64,000 bases of DNA from Blepharisma stoltei (taxonomy: Eukaryota; Ciliophora; Heterotrichea; Heterotrichida; Blepharismidae), in the NCBI GenBank assembly GCA_914767885.1, contig CAJZBQ010000035.1:62001-126000 (forward strand). Direction: 5' to 3'. Position 1 is the first letter of the stretch; each line of letters opens with the position of its first letter. Below the pieces are notes generated by a model that saw only the letters and a list, made by a program, of their open reading frames with translations, was not told where the DNA came from and did no database searches. Below are positions 50,608 through 59,065 of this stretch, one piece after another. The position numbers were made by a program, and so were the translations under genes.

Positions 50608-53159
50608 TTATAGTAATGAACATATAGTCGGTAGCGGAAGCTGAACTTCTCCTTTAATGTAATTTTCCTGCTTAATCTGCTTAATGTTCATTTTCGTCTT
50701 TGTAATTATAGCCATCTGTACAAGGTTTCCAAACGTGTAGTTTCTTAGTAGCAGCCCTGTCGATAAATCTCTTACACAGATCCCTACAGCTGTATTTCTT
50801 ACTCCCCCCCCTTTAGATTGGAGCAAAATATAGGTAAAATTTCCACTTTTTTGGTAAATTAACCCCCTTGGAACAAAATTTAATTTATATAATAAAAAAA
50901 TATATATAATTTTTATGTAAAAAGTTTTGATATAAGTTAAATGTTTCTTCTTAACTAAAATCAAAAATTTAGTTATATCTTGTTCTTATTTAAAGAAGAG
51001 AGTATAAAGAGTATCTTATTTAAATAAATTTATTATCCTTAATTGCTAAATTTTAAAAAAAAAAATTAATTTCTTTTTTTCAAAAAAATTTTATTTTTTT
51101 TTGATAAAATGATATTTTTTTATTTAAATAGTTTTGATATAATTCAATAGGAATTCTTTATAAAATTTAGTTATTTCTTGCTTTATTTTAAAGAATAGAG
51201 TATAAATAACATCTTATTTAAACAAAATTAGCACTTTGATCGATAAATTTTCTAAAAAATTTTTGTTTTTAATTTGTTTTTTGTCAATAAAAATAATAAT
51301 TTTTGTATAAATAATTTTGATACCAATTAATAGTGGCGTATTAACTAATAATGAAAATTTAGTTATATAGTAATTGCCAGAGGATGGCTCTATCTTGCGC
51401 CATCCTCGGGCAATTAGAATATCTTGCTTTATTTTAAAGGATAAAGAGTAAATAGTATTTTATTAAACAAATTTATTGATCTAATTCGATAAGTTTTTGA
51501 AAATTTTTTTTTTTATAAAAAATTAACCCCCCTTTAAATTGGAACAAAATTTTTTGTTCCAATTTAAAGGGGGGGAGTTAGTACTTCATTATCTACGACG
51601 TTAGGCTGGCTATTCCCAGCCACAATAATCCCACTTCTTCTGTTATCGTATATAGAATTCATCGTTATAAAAGGGTGACTGTCAATAAGCAAAATCCCAT
51701 CACTGTTCTCATAAATTTGGTTTCTTTTGATTCAGGAAGTGCCTCCTTGGCAATTAAAAATTCCTTCACTTTTTCCTCTGAAAATCGAGTTTTCTATAAT
51801 AGTGGTATCACTATTTTCACACCCTCCAAATGCGATATTTGCTTTTTGGTTATTATGAATACTATTTCTTTCTATATGTGAAGATGAGCCTTTTACTAAT
51901 AAAATCCCTTGGGTGCCGTTCTCAAAAATATCATTTCGAAAAATCACACAGTGGGCGCCATTGACTATTTCAACGCCAGCCTTTTTATTATTAGAAATTT
52001 TGCCATTACCGACTATCTTTGTATGGCACGTTGAGCCTGAGCAGACTATTCCTTTATCATTTTCAGTGATATCATTACTCATGATTTTTCCATCACATCT
52101 ATAATCTTTATCGCCTTTCATAAAGCAGCCTTCTTCAGAATTGGATTTTATTATATTCAAAAATACAAAAGGGTCGCCATTATCAACTTCAATTCCTTTT
52201 TCGTTATTTTTTATTTCATTGGCTTTAATCTGCGCACAACAATAAAGCCCCACTTTTATGCCTGGTCCATCGTTACTCCCAATCACTGATCTTTGTATTG
52301 TGGGTCTTGACTCTTCACCGAAGCAATAAATCCCACAATTGATATTGTTCATGATTTGGCTCTCTGTAACCATAATTGAGTTATCAGGAGTCCCATATAA
52401 CGCTAAACCACCTCCTCTATGTTTAAAAATTTTTGATTTTCTGCAATATAAATTAGCTTCACTTACGTATAATATATTGGTCATTTTGCTTATGGGTTTT
52501 TTTTTATTTTTTAAAAAATTCCCAGATTCTATAAGCAAAAAGTCTAATTTATTATAAATTCCTACAGTTGGTATTTCTCCGTGTCCTTTAATTGTGCATT
52601 TTTCTACTTTTAAGCTTCCATTACTACAGACTACCCCTGGTAATGGAGTTTTGGCAGCAGTCAACGAAATTTTGCAGCCATCAAGATGTGTCACCCCTCC
52701 ATCTGCTCATACAGCACAATTCATATTTCTCGATATTTTAAGTGACCTTATCCAATGCTCATTTCCTTTTGGCGTTTCTGATAAATCAAAAAAACTTTCG
52801 TCAGTCGCACTGCTGAAACTTTCAATTTTTTTACCTGCGGATGAGGTATGGATCAGTTTTAAGCCTTTTATAGTACAGCTTTCTTCGTCTTTTAAAGAAA
52901 CTGTTATTATAGGTCCTTGAGGGCACGTTATTTGGACTTCGCTGTCGATTTCGCGAGGTTCGAGAATCAGGTCAGGCTTGTTTATGGTGATACTTTGTAT
53001 ATATAACGCTGATGCTATCTGAATTCGAGTGCCAGGGGATGCTGCGTTAATCGCTTCTTGAATAGTGTAGTAAGGCCCTTTTCCAGGGACCACATGCAGG
53101 ACTTTGTAGGTTTCCTCTTCAAATGGAGGATCAGGTTGGCCAGGGTTGAGATCAAGCAT
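50608..53159 (-). CDS. Right-handed parallel beta-helix protein (FBXO11-like)
   Basis: 590 residues after removing one 779-bp MITE. It opens VLHVVPGKGPYYTIQEAINAASPGTRIQIASALYIQSITINKPDLILEP, the start of a pectate-lyase-type beta helix. A long run of PbH1 repeats follows (GIYCFGEESRPTIQRSVIGSNDGPGIKVG, AQIKANEIKNNEKGIEVDNGDPFVFLNII, TKIVGNGKISNNKKAGVEIVNGAHCVIFRNDIFENGTQGILLV). The repeats are the kind found in FBXO11/DRE1, where they bind degrons; no F-box is visible, so E3 function is not implied. One Trp is TGA (CAVWADGG). The C-terminal 65 residues after the MITE are less regular. Confidence 0.82.
50802..51580. mobile_element. IES, 779 bp, C-rich MITE family 2, in beta-helix gene
   Basis: TTA at 50799-50801 and 51578-51580. 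The right terminus is a hairpin of ttaaattggaacaaaa and ttgttccaatttaa bounded by ccccc/ggggg. Excision joins VVDNEVL to RNTAVGICV. A second, 46-bp palindrome is nested inside at 51371-51416. Confidence 0.88.
51371..51416. repeat. Palindrome nested in MITE, same family as 59132-59183
   Basis: TA-bounded inverted arms attgccagaggatggc and gccatcctcgggcaat around tctatcttgc. The second copy interrupts the surface-protein gene. Confidence 0.85.
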
Positions 53160-53291
53160 TTTCGCCGTAATGCTAAAAAATTATGAATTATTATTGTTTT
53201 TTTTATAAAAAATAAAACAATTATTTTTTTTAATAAAAAACAGCTATTTATTATAAATTACCATAAAAATTATTAGATTTTGATTATAAGC

Positions 53292-54062
53292 TTACATTTG
53301 GTTAATAAAATTATCAAAAACAGTATCATTGTCAGTGCCGATCATACAGAAATCGATATCATCATTAAACGGCGACTCTTGAAGCTCAGGAGGCGATGTG
53401 CAGCTTAGTGGAGAGTCTCCGCTATCAACTGAAGAAGCTCCATGAGGAATATAATTCACAAGGTCCTTACTGGCATAATCATAATAAACGTATCATAAAT
53501 CAGAGCCAGGCTTGCATTTTTTCGATAAATCCTCATGTCCATGGTTCTGAAACCAGTCTCGGAAAGCAGCGACAAAAATAGGCTCAGCGAATAGGAAATT
53601 TTTATACCTTTTGCCGTATGATAAAAATTGGTTTCCTTTGCCCGGCTTGCCACTTGGGCCTAAATATTCTAACCAAAATAATTGTTCGTTCTGAGTTAGC
53701 CTAGGTTTTAATTTTGAGTATCTAGTTTTCATGTATGCCCGAAATACTCTTAGCCAGTATTTATCTTTTTCTTCAGTCTTCTTTTTGATGGGGTCGTTAG
53801 GTCTTATAGGTTTTCTGCCTCGTTTTTTGCGGTTTTCGGAGCCAGGGGATAAAGGTTCAGGTTTAGGCTCTGCTGATGGGCTTACCATCAGATTTTTCAG
53901 GTTCAGATCGAGGTTTGCTTCTAAATTCAAACTTAAAGGTTGGCTATTAGGGTTTGGGAGGTTTTCTAACAGATCTGTGCTAGGAAATTCTAGATTTTCC
54001 TCTTTAAGAATTGCATTTAGACGATAGTCAAGCTCTTCTTTGTCAATTTCATGATGAGCCAT
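53292..54062 (-). CDS. AT-hook DNA-binding protein
   Basis: 256 residues, one frame; one Trp is TGA (GSDLWYVYYDYA). Residues about 75-95 contain RKKRGRKPIRPNDPIKKK, an AT-hook core (RGRKP) in a basic stretch. This is followed by a helical domain with DKYWLRVFRAYMKTRYSKLKP and FLSYGKRYKNFLFAEPIFVAAFRDWF that looks globular and DNA- or protein-binding. The C-terminus is acidic (PFNDDIDFCMIGTDNDTVFDNFI), like an activation domain. A nuclear regulator is likely. No IES. Confidence 0.7.
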
Positions 54063-54195
54063 TATTTTTTATTAAGAAATGTTAATTTATTAATTTTAAT
54101 GTTATATAAGATGAGAATCCTTGGCATAATGATAATAATTGTCAAGATTTGCAGCTTTTTAAATTAACGATGGCAAATTTTAGTTAAATAAATAT

Positions 54196-55413
54196 ATGGA
54201 TAAAGACCAACAAAAGAGCTATACTGGGATGATTCTTACTCTATCAAAAGTGAGTATAGCATGGAAAATTTATTTTGTAGATGAAATTAACCAAAATCTT
54301 TTTTCTTATAAGATATTCTTATTTATAATTAGACTATTATATATAATGAAATCTCCAATTAATTCTATTAAATTTAAACGGATTGCATTTTAAATCAAAT
54401 TAAATCAGATTTATTTGTGAATTTTTAAACCCGAAATTGTTTAATATAACACCTTCATAAGTAAGCAAAAATACCTTGCTTATTTTTAAGTGGAAGAGCT
54501 AGTGGAATTTCATTAGGACTTATGGGATATTTTGAGATAAAAAATTGGCTTGATAATAAAGAGTTTAATGATTTTAAGAAGAATTTCATTGTGCCTCTAG
54601 ATTATGATGTGAAAAATGAAGGAAAGCCTGTTTTTGTAAAAGGAGTTCTTAAAAATACATCCAATAAGGAACTAGAAGACCCTTTGCTTGAAATTAAACA
54701 AAGCAGCCTCTATTTGAAAAGAACTGTAGAAATGTTCCAGTTTATCAAAGAAAAATCTGGAGAATTTAGGCAAATTTGGAGCGAAAAACCTATTCCAAGT
54801 GATGATTTTCCTGATGATAAAAAGAATGCAGAGTGGAAATACCAGTCTGAGGAATATTTTATGGATGCTCCTTATGCAGTTTATCCTTTATTTGTTGGAA
54901 ACGAAATTCTAAAACATATAAATAGTACTTGAACAGTTAAACCAATTGAGCATAAGGTCAAATTTCAAAAAGATTTAACTCTTTGCTTTTAAAACAATAA
55001 ATATTTTGGATTTAATTGGTAATTTTTAAATGCAGAAAATAGAAATTATTTAACTATAAAAAAACTTTCTTAATGGCATAAGAAAAAAAGGCTTTGCAAT
55101 TTATCATGATGATGAATATTATTATCTTTCAAGATTTGATAGAAAAAATAAGGCTTACCAGCCAAGATTTGGTGATTACAGAATAAAATATACATATAAT
55201 CCAGAAATGGTTATTATGAGTATTATTGGAGGGCAAACTGGATCTCAAATAGCTCCTTATAGAGGAAAAGTTTATATGGCTAAAGAAGGCAGCTTTGAGC
55301 CTGAAGAAATGATCCAAAAGTATGAAACAGAACACTATACCAATATGACTTTTAAACGAATTTTATATGGCTTTGGACTGGTTTCAGGTCTTTATTTTAC
55401 CTATAATAGTTAA
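54196..55413 (+). CDS. TMEM43 (LUMA)-like protein, short
   Basis: 301 residues after two IESs. TMEM43 is an ER/inner-nuclear-envelope protein. Matching blocks are DYDVKNEGKPVFVKGVLKNTSNKELEDPLLEI, LYLKRTVEMFQFIKEKSG, IWSEKPIPSDDF, NAEWKYQSEEYFMDAPYAVYPLFVGNEIL, RKKGFAIYHDDEYYYL, GDYRIKYTYNPEMVIMSIIGGQ and APYRGKVYMAKEG. One Trp is TGA (NSTWTVKP). After the first C-terminal membrane segment (LYGFGLVSGLYFTYNS) the frame stops at 55411-55413, whereas family members have several more. The remainder may be lost or lie beyond an unrecognised IES. Confidence 0.8.
54280..54488. other. IES, 209 bp, in TMEM43-like gene
   Basis: TA at 54278-54279 and 54487-54488 is the best pair, joining AWKIYFV to SGRASGISLGL. 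Other TAs nearby are possible. Confidence 0.65.
54978..55080. other. IES, 103 bp, in TMEM43-like gene
   Basis: TA at 54976-54977 and 55079-55080. Excision joins KFQKDL to RKKGFAIYH. Confidence 0.72.
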
Positions 55414-55858
55414 TTAGAAATATTAGTTTAAATTCCTCCTTGCCCAAGCAAAGAATTATTTAAAATCTGTATTTTCGGAAAATAGCCCTTTAATTAGATA
55501 AACTTATTTAATACACAAATGATTATTATGAAAATCAAGCTAACTATTTAAATTTAATAGCTTGCAACCTTTAAGACATTAAATTTAAATTAAATTAGAT
55601 TTTTCTTTTCAAAACATTACAAATTTGGATTATTTAAAATCCAAAAAATGAGTTTTTTATATAATTTCTATTAAAAGCATTTATTATTACAGGCAAAAAA
55701 GTTGAGTTGAAGTAAGTAAGTATCTTAATAATAAACATGACTTTTAAATATATAAAAGTTGCTCAATTTTTGAGTTGTCATAATGATTAAATGCATACAA
55801 ATACAACTAAGAATAGTTTTAAAATATTTAAAGAAAATAAAAATTTTTAACTTTACTT

Positions 55859-56344
55859 TTAAAAAATTGAGCATCCACAAACTTCATTTTTCACAATGTC
55901 GAACCCCGACTGCTTCAGAAGTTTAGCTTGATATTGATTTAATTGTGTCACAAAATTATTATTCGGTTGAGTTTCTGGGTGTTTTTTCTTCAAAAACTCT
56001 AACGCATGCGCAAATGAGAAATGTTTACTTGCCATAACATAAGCAATCGCAATGGTTGGAGCCCTTGAAATTCCAGTATCACAGTGTATCAGCACTTTTC
56101 CTTTATTTTCGATACTTTGACGAATAAATTCATTACACCTATCAAAATGTTCCAGTAAATTCGAAGAATTGAGATCATAAATGCTCAATTGCATGTATGA
56201 AAAATGATCAGGGAATTTTTGAGATAGACCATCACCTACAACTAATATATGTGTTATCCCATGATGTTTTAAAAGTACTAGGTCAGAGGCAGCTTCATAA
56301 TCTCCTAAATAGACTCTTGACAAAATTTTATGCAATGTGTACAT
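55859..56344 (-). CDS. Dual-specificity protein phosphatase
   Basis: 161 residues, one frame. The start ATG at 56344 gives YTLHKILSRVYLGDYEAASDLVLLKHHGITHILVV, the usual first beta-alpha unit. The acid loop D is in IYDLNSSNLL. The active-site signature HC-x5-R is VLIHCDTGISRAPTIAIAYVM, with Cys nucleophile and Arg in place. AHALEFLKKKHPETQPNNNFVTQL completes the fold. It should dephosphorylate Tyr and Ser/Thr, perhaps on MAP kinases. The sequence CGCSIF at the end could be a prenylation or palmitoylation motif. Confidence 0.93.
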   Translation of the reverse strand: MYTLHKILSRVYLGDYEAASDLVLLKHHGITHILVVGDGLSQKFPDHFSYMQLSIYDLNSSNLLEHFDRCNEFIRQSIENKGKVLIHCDTGISRAPTIAIAYVMASKHFSFAHALEFLKKKHPETQPNNNFVTQLNQYQAKLLKQSGFDIVKNEVCGCSIF

Positions 56345-56355
56345 AAAGTTTGATA

Positions 56356-56481
56356 TAGTGCATTGCCCTTTTTGGGCGCAAGTAAACATGGCCAGTTCTG
56401 TATCCCAGACTTGGGAAATAAAAGGAACCGGTCATCAGTATGACCTGTGCACTTGCGCTCAAAAAGGGCCAATGCACAATA
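56356..56481. mobile_element. IES-like palindrome, 126 bp, upstream of phosphatase
   Basis: Inverted arms gtgcattgccctttttggg and, on the right, complementary cctttttgagcgcaagt-type sequence; TA at 56354-56355 and 56480-56481. Located 10 nt before the start codon, so it does not interrupt coding sequence but would separate the gene from its promoter. Confidence 0.78.
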
Positions 56482-57009
56482 TTTTTTATTCAACAATTTT
56501 TTAATATTAATTATTAAAGAAATTGCAAAAAAATATAGGGGATTCATATACTCTGTATTAGATATCACCTTTCTTGGATTATTTTCGAATAATTGCTTGA
56601 GCAATGATTAGGCATGTGAATACTCACTCAAAATATTTTTAGATTTTTGTTATTAATTAAAGATAATGATTTCAATAGTAACAGATAAAAAAGTATGCTT
56701 AAGCATTATTTCAACTGTTGGATTTATTAATTAATAGACAATTAATTAGAGTGTTGAGATATTGCATTTAGAATACTTGGATATTCTAATTTTTATGTAA
56801 AAACTCCTATCCTAACCTGAATCTTTGTGAATGAATTTCAATATCTCCTTTAAAAAATACTAGCAATTGATATACTTTCTAGCTTTTTGAGTCTCATTTT
56901 CTAAATTCAATCACAATTTCCTAAACTTCCCAATATAAATATAAATTAATCCCAAAAAATTTATAAGTCGTTGGATCAACATTTTAACAAAAATGCATAA
57001 AATTAAATT
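56482..57009. other. Intergenic, no gene seen
   Basis: AT-rich spacer between divergent genes; presumably both promoters. Confidence 0.4.
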
Positions 57010-58601
57010 ATGTTAAAACCACGCAAGAGAGTCCCAATTCTTCCTCAATTTTCCACTGAAGATTTTATTAGCCTTTCAAATGACAAAACCCAAAAAAGTC
57101 CATGTTTTGGATTTCCATTTACACCCCAAAAATCACGATTAGTCGCTTTAAACCCCAAAACAGCTTCCCCAACTCAAACTCCAAAATCTACTAAATCTAG
57201 ATCAAGGCCTCAACGTTTTTTATCACCTTATAATAAGCCAAACCCAAGTCTAAACCGATCGTCTTCTTCAACAGCTATGAAAAGAAACTGCAGCGAAGAA
57301 GGATTTGATTCTCCAAAGCGAGTAAAAGACCGCAAGAAAAGCTCAGGAATGGATTTTCTGCAGCAAAGTACTTTTGATAATGGGACTTTGCTTCAAAATT
57401 CGTCCCTTTGTACAGAAATTAATGAAGAATTAGCGAAATTGACCCCTGCCAGTAAAGAAAAACAAATTTTGATATGCAAAATTAACTTATCGAAACCAAG
57501 GAAAAGAGTCCATATTTTGCCACAATTTTCAGGGAAAGATTATGTTTATAGCTCAGTTGACAGATCTATAAAAAGCCCCAGCATTGGATTCCCTATTACA
57601 CCTAATGAAAAATCACGGATATCTGCTATAGTAAATTACATTGAATGAGGCAAAAATCTTATTAGAAAATCTATAGTAAGCTATTCATGGTATTTTACTA
57701 TATAAATCCTAAGACCGCCTCTCCTACACAAACTCCGAAGTCTACTAAAGCTAGATCAAGGCCTCAACGTTTTGCATCACCTTATGCAAAGCCAAGACTT
57801 AACTTAAATCGATCATCTTCTTCTAGCACTATGAAAAGAAATCAGAGTGAAGAAGGATTTGTATCTCCAAAGAAAGGAAAAGACCGTATGAAAAGCTTAG
57901 GTTTAGATTTTTCACATTATAATTCTTTTGATAATGGCAGCATCCTACAAAATTCTATGATTAATGAAGGCCCAGGCAAATTGACGGTTAATTTATTTTT
58001 TTTTAAATTATTTTTTATATATAAAAAATAAAAGATTTTTATTTATTTCCATATTGACCTGTAAATAAAGATGAAAAAATTCTAATATGTATATTAGATG
58101 AAGGCTCCCAGCGAAAAAAATCCACAACCCCTCATCCTGCTAAGCCAAAATTTGAAGAAATTCCAAAATTGGATTTATCAAGACTAGACTCCAAAAAAAA
58201 TTTTATAGATTCTAATGGTAAAAATTCTTCGTTTACAGATAATAAATCATTTGCAGACATACAAGAAATTAGTGGAAATACTGGAAGCGGCTCCATGCCA
58301 AATGATTGTGCATTTTTGATAGTGCAGCAATTCTTATGAGGCATTTGACTAAAAAAACCGTTAAATTTCGGCCAATGGTACACTTTTTTTAAAAATTTTG
58401 ACAAAATTTTTCTTTGATGAAATGCAAAATATTAAAAGTGCAAGATCATTGGGCCTGCACTCACTGGAAACAAACCAAAGGAAGGTCCGATTTGTTTCCA
58501 AGAAGAATTCATGTCAAAATTCCAAGAGTTTTCTGAGTCATGGAGAAATATGATACAAGACCAGACCAGAACTTAAATTGATTTTTTGATTAATTAAATA
58601 A
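57010..58601 (+). CDS. Repetitive basic protein with an internal duplication
   Basis: About 428 residues after three IESs. Two copies of a roughly 150-residue unit occur in tandem: KPRKRVPILPQFSTEDFI..., GFPFTPQKSRLVALNPKTASPTQTPKSTKSRSRPQRFLSPY..., then KPRKRVHILPQFSGKDYV..., with NPKTASPTQTPKSTKARSRPQRFASPY again. Each unit also has SSSSTAMKRN/SSSSSTMKRN, SEEGF and DNGTLLQN/DNGSILQN. Ser/Thr-Pro motifs suggest kinase targets. The C-terminal 60 residues (SARSLGLHSLETNQRKVRF) are only joined by the weakest IES assignment. No known family. Confidence 0.62.
57631..57704. other. IES, 74 bp
   Basis: TA at 57629-57630 and 57703-57704. Excision gives RISAINPKTASPTQTP, which the first repeat unit (LVALNPKTASPTQTP) independently predicts. 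Confidence 0.92.
57991..58067. other. IES, 77 bp
   Basis: TA at 57989-57990 and 58066-58067. Excision gives KLTVKDEKILICIL, predicted by KLTPASKEKQILICKI in the first unit. Confidence 0.88.
58281..58434. other. Possible IES, 154 bp
   Basis: TA at 58279-58280 and 58433-58434, joining QEISGN to KSARSLGLHS. Chosen only because it preserves frame and gives a plausible sequence. Confidence 0.4.
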
Positions 58602-59065
58602 ATATTCTTTGTTCCGGTTATATATTCACTCTACTATGGTTAGGCTGGATCATCAATAATCTGCCTAAACTGAATAATTATTTAAAAAATTACTATTAAA
58701 AACCTATAAACATTAAAATGGTGTGGCAAGCCAAACAACTCCTCAACTCCTGCAGTTGACCCAAGTGCGGGACCTTGAAAAATGGAGGTTAACGCTCGGG
58801 AACGCGCATCTGGTCAGGTTTTTTTTGGTGTGGTGAAGCTCAATTAGGCGATCACATGCTTTACTCTAATGGTATATACATTAAAATTTATTTATTTATG
58901 TAAGTTTATCGCCTATTATATTGACCCAATTTTTTCTCTAATATTTGCATAGTTTTAACAATTAATAATTAATTCATAATTTTAATACTTCAGCCACTTT
59001 ACCATCAATTAGTATGTTTTGGTAGAATTCTGGGTAGTTTTTGTCATGAATGGTAAAGCCTATTC
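58602..59065. other. Intergenic; contains a GC-rich patch
   Basis: No gene seen. The GC-rich stretch at about 58715-58850 includes ttttggtgtggtgaag, the same word as the 5' start of family C, so a degraded SINE-like fragment may lie here. Confidence 0.4.

Noticed and set aside
52339..52920. Plus-strand frames of 72 and 108 codons
   Set aside because: Antisense shadows of the beta-helix gene.
58132..58404. 90-codon minus-strand frame
   Set aside because: Antisense to the repetitive gene and to a possible IES; no recognised features.
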